NCBI GenBank assembly: GCA_016219225.1
Contig: JACRBX010000347.1
Coordinates: 1 to 35,055, forward strand
DNA: 35,055 bases
Reading direction: 5' to 3'
DNA from: Deltaproteobacteria bacterium
GTDB taxonomy: Bacteria > Desulfobacterota > RBG-13-43-22
Shown here: positions 1-7,764 of the stretch, piece after piece
How the letters are laid out: each line of letters begins with the position of its first letter
Numbering within the stretch: position 1 is the first letter of the stretch
The notes under the pieces: generated by a model
The model's database searches: none
Told to the model about the DNA's origin: nothing
What the model saw: only the letters and a program-made list of their open reading frames with translations
Program-made: the position numbers and the translations under genes

Positions 1-1550
1 AATCCTTCTTTCCCCAATTCCGAGAGAAGCTGTGGAAGGTTGTTTTCGATCAATTCTTTTCCGATCGAATCGTTGACCATGATCTGGGCATGGAGATGAT
101 GATCCGTCATTTTCAACTCGATGTTCAATTTTCCCAGACCTTCCGGCTCAAGAAAGACCTCCAGAGAAGAGGGACCATGTCTCTTTACCGTGAAGATCTG
201 CTCCTGGGGAAGGACCATTTCCAGGGATCTCTGGAAGTGTGCCGAGGATGGTAATTTATGGGCCGGGTTATTTTCAGGATTAATCGAATTTCCAGGAGAA
301 CCATTGGGTTCAAAAAGTTGAGGTTGACCGGCCTCCACCTTCCAGGTGGTCTCTTGATTTTGGATCAAATCCTTTTTCTCCAGGCCTTCTTGAGCAAGGG
401 CCATCTGCCTATCTTCATTGACCCTATACAGGGAGGAAATCTTGGTTCCGGCATTAAAATCTCCTTCCTCTTTTGCATTACCTGTAGCGGGACTTAAATC
501 AAGGGGATTGATTAAAAAGCGTTTTTCTTCTTCTGATTCCCCGGTTTTGATGAAAACGCTATCCTTGAGTGAATCAACAGAAAACAACCTTTTCTGCTTC
601 TCCTGGGACACGAGAGGGACGATATTTATATCGGCTTTGCCGCCTTCTTTATTAACAGCTGGTGCGTTCGGAATAATCCTATCCGTTGATCCCGGATCAA
701 TGGAGTCCGCCAAAGCAGAGTTTTTTCTCCCCTCATCTCCGGCTTTGATAATAATTCCATCACCGAAAGATTCATCGGAAAACAACCCTTTTTGCTTCTC
801 TTGCGGCATGAACGGGACGGTAGTTAAACCGGCGTTGAGGCCTTCTTTTTTAACAGCAGGTGCGTCCGGAATTATTCCATTCGTCGATCCCGGATCAATG
901 AAGCCCGTCAAAACAGGGTTTTCTTCTCCCCCATCTCCGGCCTTGATAAAATTTCCATCCCTGGAAGATTCAACGGAAAACAACTCTTTTTGCTTCTCTT
1001 GCGGCATGAGCGGGACGGTAGTTAAACCGGCATTGAGGTCTTCTTTGTGAACAGCCGGTGCGTTCGGAACAATCCCATCTGTAGATCCCGGATCGATGGA
1101 GTCCGTTAAAACAGGGATTGTTTTTCCCGGTTCTTCAGCCTTGATTAAATGGCCATCCAGCATCGAGTAGACGGTAGTTCGAATAACTTTTCCCTCATCA
1201 CCACCGGCCCCTGTTTTAATTGCCCCTTGGGATTCTGATTTCCCCAACAAACCATCGACAGGATAAAAAAAGGGATCGAAAGCCTGTGTTACATCGACCT
1301 GCCCCGAAGTCGGTAGGGGGAGGGCTTCCTTCGTTTCTTTTGATTCTTTTTCGGGTTCTTTTGTCCCACCCGGTGCTCCTTGGCTTCCACCAGAACTCTG
1401 ACCCGTGCTATTTAGGAGCATTGAAAGAATCGCCATTAAAAAGTTTGAATTCTGGCCGTCCGCAGGGAGGATTGGCGTTGGGTTGACCGAACCGGGGTTC
1501 CCTTTTTCTATCAGATGACTTCCCAAATCCATCCCATTAACAGCCGACAT
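1..1550 (-). CDS. fliK: Flagellar hook-length control protein FliK (C-terminus cut by window edge)
   Basis: Reading leftward from the ATG at 1550-1548 gives an open frame of about 516 codons with no stop before the window edge. FliK is secreted through the flagellar export gate, measures the hook and switches export to filament-type substrates. The visible end holds the FliK C-terminal domain signature (SLEVFLEPEGLGKLNIELK, followed by the HAQIMVNDS and LPQLLSELGKEG blocks), which matches the family pattern LxLxPExLG. The N-terminal two thirds are low in hydrophobics and rich in Gly, Pro, Glu and Lys, as in the ruler part of FliK, and contain tandem 66-67 residue repeats (see separate entry). 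An AGGAA/GGAAAG purine stretch precedes the start. Unlike the compact operon upstream, this gene is set off from motE by 530 bases with its own promoter candidate. Confidence 0.88.
   Translation of the reverse strand, partial: MSAVNGMDLGSHLIEKGNPGSVNPTPILPADGQNSNFLMAILSMLLNSTGQSSGGSQGAPGGTKEPEKESKETKEALPLPTSGQVDVTQAFDPFFYPVDGLLGKSESQGAIKTGAGGDEGKVIRTTVYSMLDGHLIKAEEPGKTIPVLTDSIDPGSTDGIVPNAPAVHKEDLNAGLTTVPLMPQEKQKELFSVESSRDGNFIKAGDGGEENPVLTGFIDPGSTNGIIPDAPAVKKEGLNAGLTTVPFMPQEKQKGLFSDESFGDGIIIKAGDEGRKNSALADSIDPGSTDRIIPNAPAVNKEGGKADINIVPLVSQEKQKRLFSVDSLKDSVFIKTGESEEEKRFLINPLDLSPATGNAKEEGDFNAGTKISSLYRVNEDRQMALAQEGLEKKDLIQNQETTWKVEAGQPQLFEPNGSPGNSINPENNPAHKLPSSAHFQRSLEMVLPQEQIFTVKRHGPSSLEVFLEPEGLGKLNIELKMTDHHLHAQIMVNDSIGKELIENNLPQLLSELGKEG
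567..1163 (-). repeat. Tandem in-frame 66-67 residue repeats inside fliK
   Basis: Three consecutive units are clear at 1163-963 (201 bases), 962-765 (198) and 764-567 (198), and a fourth, degenerate unit begins at 566. Each starts with a D-G/S motif and I-K-A/T, passes through S/F-IDPGST and PAVxKE, and ends with QEKQKxLFS. The bases are highly similar as well as the residues, so the duplication looks fairly recent. The units lie between the N-terminal export region and the folded C-terminal domain, the part of FliK that acts as the ruler. Confidence 0.85.
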
Positions 1551-1677
1551 CTTTCCGATTCCTGTTCCTCTTGCTATAAGAAGCAAGCGCACTTTATACC
1601 GAATCTTCAGCCCAGTGAACGCCACGAAGCATGAAAATAGGTTTCGCCAGACCGCGATTTTAATTTTTTATTGTTTA

Positions 1678-1705
1678 CTTTGAGCTTTGGGCTTTCAGCT
1701 TTGAG
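1678..1705. repeat. Heptamer-periodic array (four units)
   Basis: Four contiguous 7-base units on the plus strand: CTTTGAG, CTTTGGG, CTTTCAG, CTTTGAG. The period is exact while two positions vary. The array falls just downstream of the sigma-54-type box at 1725-1740, so it would lie at the 5' end of the fliK transcript. A second array with a related unit is at 25579-25606. Confidence 0.7.
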
Positions 1706-1724
1706 CTATTTTCGAACTAAGAAT

Positions 1725-1740
1725 ATCAATTCCCGTGCCA
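1725..1740 (-). promoter_or_regulatory. Sigma-54-type promoter candidate for fliK
   Basis: On the minus strand the bases read TGGCACGGGAATTGAT. The -24 part TGGCACG matches the sigma-54 consensus fully; the -12 part is TTGAT where TTGCW is usual, so the pair is GG-N10-GA instead of GG-N10-GC. It sits about 175 bases before the fliK ATG. The same -12 variant occurs before flgB (8639-8654), which supports both calls, although activity is unproven. Confidence 0.45.
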
Positions 1741-1832
1741 AAGGCCTATGAGGTTTGTCAAATGGGACAGATCCAGATCTTGTTTTCAAATTTTAATTTA
1801 AAAATAGATAGCAAATTGAAAATAGATTAAAA

Positions 1833-1969
1833 TTGATGCTCTCGTAAAAACTCGTCATTCCCGCGCAGGCGGGAATCCAGGCCACACATAACCAGTTAAA
1901 AACACTGGATTCCCGTTTTCACGGGAATGACGAAAATGGACGTTCGGCGACTTTTTACGAATCCATCAA
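1833..1969. repeat. Palindromic MITE-like intergenic repeat, complete copy
   Basis: The element begins TTGATG then TCGTAAAAACTCGTCATTCCCG and ends with the inverted form (CGGGAATGACG, CTTTTTACGAATCCATCAA), giving terminal inverted repeats of TTGATG-N3-TCGTAAAAA. Two inner hairpins carry CATTCCCG...CGGGAATCCAG. It lies in the 530-base stretch 1551-2080 between motE and fliK, which has no convincing gene. Related copies occur at 13248-13455, 21830-21910 and 34971-35055. No transposase is present in any copy. Confidence 0.8.
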
Positions 1970-2028
1970 AATTAATAATTTTAGCGATTAATTTATCAGA
2001 AAAATTCAGGAAATGGTAATGAGATAGG

Positions 2029-2065
2029 AAAAAAAATAAAAGGCTATTTGGGAAATAGAGCCTTT
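2029..2065 (-). terminator. Rho-independent terminator after motE
   Basis: On the minus strand AAAGGCT and AGCCTTT form a perfect 7-bp stem, extended after a two-base bulge by ATTT/AAAT around a CCC loop, followed by a T-rich tail ending in eight T (2036-2029). It begins 16 bases past the motE stop and therefore closes the flgB-to-motE operon; fliK needs its own promoter. Confidence 0.85.
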
Positions 2066-2080
2066 ACGCGGGAAAAGTTT

Positions 2081-2554
2081 TCATTTGATGGGAAGTTTTT
2101 TCTCGGTCCTGGAAATCCCTTCAGTAAATTCGGCAACTTTTTTGGGTTCCATCGTGGATAACAAGGCCCCTGCTTTTTTGGTGTTCATTTTGAATATTAT
2201 TTGAATAGCAAGGGACTTTTCGAGTCCGGCCAGTCTGATGGCCCCTTCTTCCGGAGGCATGGCTTCAAATGTTTTCACCAGATGCCCTATCCGTTCCGAG
2301 CGAAACTCTTCCAATTTCTTTATTCCCTCTTCGACCTGGCTCAGCAACTGGTTCAGCTTTTGTATCTTGGCATCGACCTCTTTTTCGATGTTCTTTATTC
2401 GTTCTTCTTCTTTTTTGAGCCGTCCCTCTTTCTCGGTCAACTCTTGGCGTTTCTGTTCAACAGATTTGGCTGAATCCTCCAGCCCATAGGCGGTCGAATG
2501 TATTGAGACCAGCAGCCCCATCCCCATTAATAAGACCAATCGCATCCAGTTCAT
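2081..2554 (-). CDS. MotE-like periplasmic coiled-coil protein with MgtE_N-like tail
   Basis: This 157-residue protein opens with a hydrophobic signal or anchor segment (residues 4-23), then a charged coiled coil (about 28-85, rich in KEE and EK), then a domain with the pattern of the MgtE N-terminal fold (FEAMPPEEGAIRLAGLE, KMNTKKAGALLSTMEPKKVAEF). Proteins of this build sit between fliJ and fliK in many flagellar clusters and are named MotE, or YlxF in Bacillus; the rhizobial MotE is a periplasmic chaperone for a motility protein. The start overlaps the fliJ stop by four bases (ATGA), showing translational coupling. The role here is by family analogy, and the symbol is left blank because the precise partner is unknown. 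Confidence 0.75.
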   Translation of the reverse strand: MNWMRLVLLMGMGLLVSIHSTAYGLEDSAKSVEQKRQELTEKEGRLKKEEERIKNIEKEVDAKIQKLNQLLSQVEEGIKKLEEFRSERIGHLVKTFEAMPPEEGAIRLAGLEKSLAIQIIFKMNTKKAGALLSTMEPKKVAEFTEGISRTEKKLPIK

Positions 2555-2997
2555 TTTCGTGACCTTTTCACCAGGCTTAAATAATCCAGGGACTTTTGCT
2601 CCCCAAGGTCCCCTTCCCTTTTTTCCTGGAAAACCATTTTATTTTTAAATACTTCGAAGGCCTTCATTTTTTTATAGGCTTCCAGAAGGACGGCTTGTTT
2701 TTCATTTAACTCACGGTTGATACAGGCTATTTCTTTGTTTTTCCATTCGATCCTGGCAAGCAGAAAAGAAGAAATCCCATAGAGATAATCCACATCCTGT
2801 TGGTTAACAACCCATCGATTCTTAAGCCCTTCCTCAAAGCGACCGATGTTATCTTGAAGTTGATCGTCCAATTCTGTTAATCGGGTCTTTTCCTGGGTTA
2901 ATCGGCTCTGGATTTGATGGCATTGTAACTCGATGACCTCCTTTTGGTGATCGAGCAATTCCCCGATTCTGGAAACCGTTTTAAGGCGTTGGCTCAT
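2551..2997 (-). CDS. fliJ: Flagellar export protein FliJ
   Basis: A 148-residue, almost wholly helical, highly charged protein with long heptad patterns, the normal size and character of FliJ. FliJ inserts into the FliI hexamer ring like the gamma subunit of F-ATPase and escorts export chaperones to the gate. Sequence conservation in FliJ is low, so the call rests on length, coiled-coil pattern and position directly after fliI (11-base gap) and before motE (4-base overlap). The ATG is preceded by GGAAA. Confidence 0.82.
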   Translation of the reverse strand: MSQRLKTVSRIGELLDHQKEVIELQCHQIQSRLTQEKTRLTELDDQLQDNIGRFEEGLKNRWVVNQQDVDYLYGISSFLLARIEWKNKEIACINRELNEKQAVLLEAYKKMKAFEVFKNKMVFQEKREGDLGEQKSLDYLSLVKRSRK

Positions 2998-3008
2998 GGA
3001 TTTCCAGC

Positions 3009-4328
3009 CTAAATTTCTTCAGGGGTATCAAACAGGCAGTAAAGCCCTTGCAGACAATCGGAAAAATCTCTCTTTTCATCCATCTTCTGACGTAAGTAGG
3101 CCTTCATTTTTTCGATCATGGCAATGGCATAATCGACCTGCTGATTCGACCCTTCTTTGTACATCCCGAGATTGATCATGTCTTCGAGCTTTTTATAGCG
3201 GGCCAGAGTCTCCACAAATTTGCCGGCATATTCTTTATGCTTGGGATCGACGATGTCGGGCATTATTCGACTGATGGAATGGAGGACATCGATGGCCGGA
3301 TAGTGGTTCTCCATGGCCAGATCCCTGGAAAGGACAATATGGCCGTCAAGGATGGCTCGGGCAGCATCCGTAACCGGCTCGGTCAGATCATCCCCTTCCA
3401 CCAGGACGGTATATAAACCGGTGATGCTTCCCTTCCCCCCATCGTTACCTACCCTCTCCAGGAGTTTGGGAAGGAGGGCAAAAACCGAAGGCGTATATCC
3501 TTTGGTTGTGGGTGGTTCTCCAATGGCCAGTCCGACCTCCCGTTGGGCCATGGCTATCCGGGTTAAAGAGTCCATGAGGAGAAGGACGTCACGCCCCTGT
3601 TCTCTAAAATATTCGCCAATGGCCGTAGCCGTAAAAGCAGCCCGTACTTTGGCCAGAGGAGGTTGTTCCGCAGTTGAAACAACAACAATCGATCGCTCCA
3701 ATCCTTTTTCCCCAAGGTCTTTTTCTATGAATTCCCTAACTTCTCTGCCCCGTTCTCCGATCAGGGCAATGACATTAAGGTCGGCTTCCGTATATTTGGA
3801 AATCATGCCGAGTAGAACACTTTTCCCTACCCCGCTTCCGGCCATAATCCCCACCCTTTGGCCTTTGCCGCAAGTCATCAACCCGTTGATGGCCCGGATC
3901 CCCAAATCAATCGGCTCGCAGATTCTTTGCCTTTGAAGCGGATTGGGGGGAGAAGAAAATAAAGGAAACTCTTTCCCCCGTATGGGTCCTTTCCCATCCA
4001 AAGGTTCCCCGTGCTCGTTAACAATCCGGCCGATCAATTCGTTTCCCACCCGGATGGAGACCTTCTCTCCAGCCGGGAAAACCCGACTTCCCGGTCGGAG
4101 GCCGGAAAGTTCACTGGAAGCCATAAGCAATGTCTTTCCATCTTGAAATCCAACTACTTCGGCTTCCAGAGGATTTCCGCGATCCCCATAAATCGTGCAG
4201 GCTTCCCCGACCTGAACCTTTAAACCCAAGGCCTTGATCAGAATCCCTGTAACTTCATTTATCCGACCGAAGACCCTTAACGGTTCGGATTGATTGACTG
4301 CTTCAAGATAAGGGTTTAAATCAGGCAT
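3009..4328 (-). CDS. fliI: Flagellum-specific export ATPase FliI
   Basis: 439 residues, full length for FliI. The protein is the hexameric ATPase of the flagellar type III export apparatus at the cytoplasmic face of the basal body. Visible are the N-terminal beta-barrel part, the P-loop AGSGVGKS at residues 163-170, the catalytic GERGREVREF segment near 191-200, the Walker B LLLMDSLTR near 249-257 with Asp253, and the AQREVGLAIGEPPTTKGYTPSVF stretch shared by FliI and F-ATPase beta-like subunits. The ATG overlaps the fliH stop by eight bases. Confidence 0.97.
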   Translation of the reverse strand: MPDLNPYLEAVNQSEPLRVFGRINEVTGILIKALGLKVQVGEACTIYGDRGNPLEAEVVGFQDGKTLLMASSELSGLRPGSRVFPAGEKVSIRVGNELIGRIVNEHGEPLDGKGPIRGKEFPLFSSPPNPLQRQRICEPIDLGIRAINGLMTCGKGQRVGIMAGSGVGKSVLLGMISKYTEADLNVIALIGERGREVREFIEKDLGEKGLERSIVVVSTAEQPPLAKVRAAFTATAIGEYFREQGRDVLLLMDSLTRIAMAQREVGLAIGEPPTTKGYTPSVFALLPKLLERVGNDGGKGSITGLYTVLVEGDDLTEPVTDAARAILDGHIVLSRDLAMENHYPAIDVLHSISRIMPDIVDPKHKEYAGKFVETLARYKKLEDMINLGMYKEGSNQQVDYAIAMIEKMKAYLRQKMDEKRDFSDCLQGLYCLFDTPEEI

Positions 4329-4935
4329 TTCCTAAATGGTTCCTCAGCTCGTCGATAATATTTGAAAGTTGGAAGTCGAGGTCTGTCTGGATTTCCTCGG
4401 AGGGACTGCAGACAATTGCCCCGCCTTGCGGGACATTATTGTCGAGTTTAAAAATGAGGTCGGAAGATAATTCCAAAAATTCTGTTTTTTTCTCCATAAA
4501 CAGATCATAGAGAGAACGGTTTAATTTGATCGCAATCGGATCGGTTCGGCTTATTTTATTGATCGCCTCCTTGACCATTTTCTCAATGATCTCCGGATGC
4601 AGGGAGAGTTCTTCTTTTAAAATTTTTCTGGCCATGGCTACGGCCAGTAAAACGACCTGGGGTTCCAGCTCAGACAACTGTTTTTCTTTTAAGCTATTAA
4701 TTTTTTTAAATAAATTTTCAAGGTCGGTAATTAATAGGCCGGCTTTTTGTTTCCCCATTTCGTATCCGGCTTTTTCTCCGGAGGCATATCCTTTCTCAAA
4801 GGCCTGCCGTTCAATTTCTTCGGGATTGATCTTTACCGGATGGGCCTTTCCCGCCTTATCTTGGGAAAGGCCCTCCAAATAAGGCATGGAATAAGTGTCT
4901 ACTGAACATTTCTTGATGACCTTGGTCCTAAACAA
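4321..4935 (-). CDS. fliH: Flagellar assembly protein FliH
   Basis: 204 residues. FliH binds and restrains FliI and links it to the C ring, like the b/delta stator of F-ATPase. The middle has a GYASGEKAGYEMGKQKAG segment with the glycine spacing (GxxxG-type) typical of FliH, followed by a long helix and the conserved C-terminal block (VVLLAVAMARKILKEEL, then the VKEAINKI helix). The start codon is TTG at 4935, inside the end of fliG with eight bases of overlap; a GGAAG purine run precedes it. The later in-frame ATG at 4887 lacks a ribosome site, so the TTG is preferred. Confidence 0.9.
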   Translation of the reverse strand: MFRTKVIKKCSVDTYSMPYLEGLSQDKAGKAHPVKINPEEIERQAFEKGYASGEKAGYEMGKQKAGLLITDLENLFKKINSLKEKQLSELEPQVVLLAVAMARKILKEELSLHPEIIEKMVKEAINKISRTDPIAIKLNRSLYDLFMEKKTEFLELSSDLIFKLDNNVPQGGAIVCSPSEEIQTDLDFQLSNIIDELRNHLGNA

Positions 4936-5911
4936 TGAGTTCTTCCCCCCCCCGTCCGGCGATCATAATCTTTCCTTCGGTCTCCAGTTTACGGGCGATC
5001 TTGACGATGTTCTGTTGGGCCTTCTCCACTTCCGAAACCTTAGCAGGTCCTTTCAATTCCATTTCCTCCTTAAGGATTTGAGCCGCCCTCTGGGACATAT
5101 TTTTTAAGATTTTTTCTTTTAAACTGCTGGAGGCCGTCTTCAAGGCCAGGGACAGATCTTCCGTTCGGATTTCCTTGAGAATCATTTGGATCCCCTTATC
5201 ATCAACCTGGACCAGGTCGTCAAAAACAAACATCAATTGACGGATGGAATCAGCCAGTTTTTGATTTTCCTTTTCCATCTTTTCCAGGATCATCTGTTCA
5301 GTGGAGCGGTCGCTGTGATTTAAAATTTCAGCTACGGTCTTGATCCCTCCGATTTTCCGCCCTTTGGACTTTTTCATCTCCAGTTGCCCTTTTAACACCT
5401 CTTCCAGTTCGCTGATGGCGCTCTCGGGAATATTTTCAGTGGTGGCGATCCTTCGGGCCACATCGTCTTTCAAGTGATCCGGCATCAGGGACAAAACCTC
5501 CGCGGCCTGAGCGGAATCCAGTAAAGACAGGATCAGGGCCATGGTTTGAGGGTGTTCGGCTATCAGAAAATTAGCCAGAGTCTTGGGAGCCATCCACTTC
5601 AAGGCATCTAATGAAGTCTCCTTGGCGGCCAGCTCCAAAATCTTGCCGGCATTTTCCTCACCCAACCCCTTCTTCAAGACCTTTTTGACAAAATCGCCAC
5701 CAGTAAGAGGCATGTCCCCGCTGTTTATTTTCCCGTTCACTTCCTGGATGATCTCATCCACATCCTGTTTTTTGATCGTTTTTAATCGGGTGATGCAGGT
5801 GCTGATCATGCCCACCTGATGTACTTCCAGATTTTTCATGATCTCGGCAGCGGCTTCCTCTCCGATAGATAATAAAAAAATGGCCGCTTTTTCAACACCG
5901 CTGTAAGCCAC
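4928..5911 (-). CDS. fliG: Flagellar motor switch protein FliG
   Basis: 327 residues, normal for FliG. It forms the upper C ring, contacts FliF through its N-terminal domain and MotA through its C-terminal domain. The start MAYSGVEKAAIFLLSIGEE is the classic FliG N-terminus; the EHPQTMALILSLL motif of the middle domain (about 118-131) is present, as is the MFVFDDLVQVDDKGIQMIL segment of the C-terminal torque domain. The tail (GRGGEELIV) is read through nine consecutive G at 4953-4945. It begins three bases after fliF ends and overlaps fliH. Confidence 0.97.
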   Translation of the reverse strand: MAYSGVEKAAIFLLSIGEEAAAEIMKNLEVHQVGMISTCITRLKTIKKQDVDEIIQEVNGKINSGDMPLTGGDFVKKVLKKGLGEENAGKILELAAKETSLDALKWMAPKTLANFLIAEHPQTMALILSLLDSAQAAEVLSLMPDHLKDDVARRIATTENIPESAISELEEVLKGQLEMKKSKGRKIGGIKTVAEILNHSDRSTEQMILEKMEKENQKLADSIRQLMFVFDDLVQVDDKGIQMILKEIRTEDLSLALKTASSSLKEKILKNMSQRAAQILKEEMELKGPAKVSEVEKAQQNIVKIARKLETEGKIMIAGRGGEELIV

Positions 5912-5914
5912 CGG

Positions 5915-7453
5915 TTATTCCTCCGTCCAACCTTTAATGAGAGAAGCGGCTTGATCCGGATTTTTCTTGGCCCAATCGCGGACATCCTCTTCCATGGTTA
6001 AGGCTTTGGGTTTAGGGGAATCCATCCTCCTTTCAATTTCGGCCACGGTTTGGGGAAGGGCTAAAGAGCGGCCCCTGGAATCAGGGGGGGATGGAACCAG
6101 CAATACTTTGGTCAACGGCTTCAGGATAAACAAGAAGATCAGAAGAAAGGCCAGCACCGGTCCGGCATATCTGGCCCCGGAAAGGAGGATGGGCCAATAA
6201 TCCCTGGCGGGTTCAGGCAAATCTTCCATTGAGGCCACTTCAAAAGGCATGTTGACTACCCGGACCTCGTCACCCCTTTCCTGGGAAAAACCAATGGCCT
6301 TTTTAACCAGATCTTCATAGCGTTTGATCTCTTCTTCAGTCCTGGCCGTATATTTTTTTATTTTACTCCCTTGGGGAACCGCGTACGATCCATCGACCAC
6401 CACGGCCACAGAAATTTTTTTCAATTCCTGGGACGGACTGATCACCCGGCTAACGGTTTTACTGAGTTCATAATTAACTACTTCGCTCTGTTTTTGAACA
6501 GATCCCCCGGAGGAAGCTGTTTGAGGGGGCTTTTTATTGGGAAGGTTGGATGTCGCTCCAGGGACCCCCCCGGAAAGGCCGGAGATCGATTTTTCCTGAT
6601 TCTTTTGTTCGCTCCGGACCACCTGGCCGTTGGGGTCAAATTTTTCTTCGGTTTTTTCCGTTCGTGTAAAATCAAGGGTGGCAAAAACCTTGGCTTTGAC
6701 CTTATCTCTGCCGGTGATCGGTTCCAGGATATGGACCACGTGTGACTCAAGTTCTTTTTCATAATTGCGTTGCAATTCCAATTGGTTATTACTAAGCTGC
6801 ATAGTGTCGCCCTGGGTCGGACGGGTCAGCATGCCGCCCTGATTATCAATGACGGTTATTCCCTGAGGCATTAACCCTTCAACACTGCTGGAGATGAGAT
6901 GCACAATCCCTTGTACCTGATTCTGTGATAAGGCCCTTCCCGGCCTCAACTTTACCATGACCGAGGCGCTGGGTTTGGATTCCCTTTCCATAAAAAGATT
7001 CTTTTCCGGTACGGCCAAATGGACCCGGCAGCTCTCTATTTCCGGAAGGGCTTGGATGGTCCGGGAAAGTTCCCCTTGTAAGGCTCTGCGATAATTGAGC
7101 TTCTGGACAAAGTCCGAGGTTCCGAAATTGGTTTTATCAAAAATTTCAAAGCCTATTCCCCCCCCCTGGGGCAGGCCTTGGGCGGCCAATTGAAGTCTGG
7201 CCTCATAAACTTTTTCAACCGGGACCAGAATTCCCCCCCCCGCGACCTGATAAGGCACCTTGAGTTCCTTTAATTTTTGTATAATCTGTCCGGAGTCTGC
7301 TTCACTGATATTGGAGAAAAGGATCTGGTAGTTAGACTTCTGCGACCAGGAGAAGACGAATATCAAGCTGGCCACCATTATTCCGATTAAAACCAAAAGG
7401 CTTATTTTCTTGTTTATCGGCCAATTGGTTATGGTCTCTATTAAATTTCCCAC
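5915..7453 (-). CDS. fliF: Flagellar MS-ring protein FliF
   Basis: 512 residues. FliF makes the MS ring in the inner membrane, the base on which the flagellum is built. There is one transmembrane segment near 18-37 (SLLVLIGIMVASLIFVF) and one near 433-452 (PVLAFLLIFLFILKPL), with the ring-building YscJ/FliF domain between (LPQGGGIGFEIFDKTNFG, then ELSRTIQALPEIESCRVHLA) and a cytoplasmic FliG-binding tail. The start codon is GTG at 7453, preceded by AGGGGAT. Two nine-G tracts encode glycine runs at 7166-7158 and 7241-7233. Confidence 0.97.
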   Translation of the reverse strand: MGNLIETITNWPINKKISLLVLIGIMVASLIFVFSWSQKSNYQILFSNISEADSGQIIQKLKELKVPYQVAGGGILVPVEKVYEARLQLAAQGLPQGGGIGFEIFDKTNFGTSDFVQKLNYRRALQGELSRTIQALPEIESCRVHLAVPEKNLFMERESKPSASVMVKLRPGRALSQNQVQGIVHLISSSVEGLMPQGITVIDNQGGMLTRPTQGDTMQLSNNQLELQRNYEKELESHVVHILEPITGRDKVKAKVFATLDFTRTEKTEEKFDPNGQVVRSEQKNQEKSISGLSGGVPGATSNLPNKKPPQTASSGGSVQKQSEVVNYELSKTVSRVISPSQELKKISVAVVVDGSYAVPQGSKIKKYTARTEEEIKRYEDLVKKAIGFSQERGDEVRVVNMPFEVASMEDLPEPARDYWPILLSGARYAGPVLAFLLIFLFILKPLTKVLLVPSPPDSRGRSLALPQTVAEIERRMDSPKPKALTMEEDVRDWAKKNPDQAASLIKGWTEE

Positions 7454-7473
7454 CTTTATCCCCTATTATCGAA

Positions 7474-7764
7474 CTAAATTTGTAACCGCATCATCTCTTC
7501 ATAGGCACTAATCAACTTGTTTCGGACTTCAATCATAAGCTGAAAGGATACATCGGCTTTTTCCATGGCAATGACCGCGCTGGAGATATCTCCGCCATTG
7601 GAAAGTTCCTGAATGGCTTTTTCGGCCTCATTTTGGACGGAATTAACCTTAGTGACCGCATCTTTTAAAACGGCCTCAAAACCTTCTCCCCCTTCTTTTG
7701 GGGTTGATTTCCCCTGGATGCCGTTGGGAACGGCAATAGAGGTAATCCCTGCGAGTTCATCCAT
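7474..7764 (-). CDS. fliE: Flagellar hook-basal body protein FliE
   Basis: 96 residues. FliE joins the MS ring to the proximal rod and is the first export substrate. The conserved C-terminal half is clear: FEAVLKDAVTKVNSVQNEAEKAIQEL, then MEKADVSFQLMIEVRNKLISAYEEMMRLQI, matching the family end (VRNKLvxAYqEImrmqv). The ATG shares one base with the flgC stop (TAATG), and fliF follows after 20 bases. Confidence 0.96.
   Translation of the reverse strand: MDELAGITSIAVPNGIQGKSTPKEGGEGFEAVLKDAVTKVNSVQNEAEKAIQELSNGGDISSAVIAMEKADVSFQLMIEVRNKLISAYEEMMRLQI

Noticed and set aside
418-1050. 210-codon frame on the plus strand within fliK
   Set aside because: It is antisense to fliK and appears long only because the fliK repeats lack stops in that frame; no domain or ribosome site.
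1833-1969. Repeats considered as a CRISPR array
   Set aside because: The copies are dispersed over 33 kb with terminal inverted repeats and no regular spacers or cas genes.
3313-3936. 207-codon plus-strand frame within fliI
   Set aside because: Antisense to a certain gene, rich in Ser and Arg with no recognisable fold.
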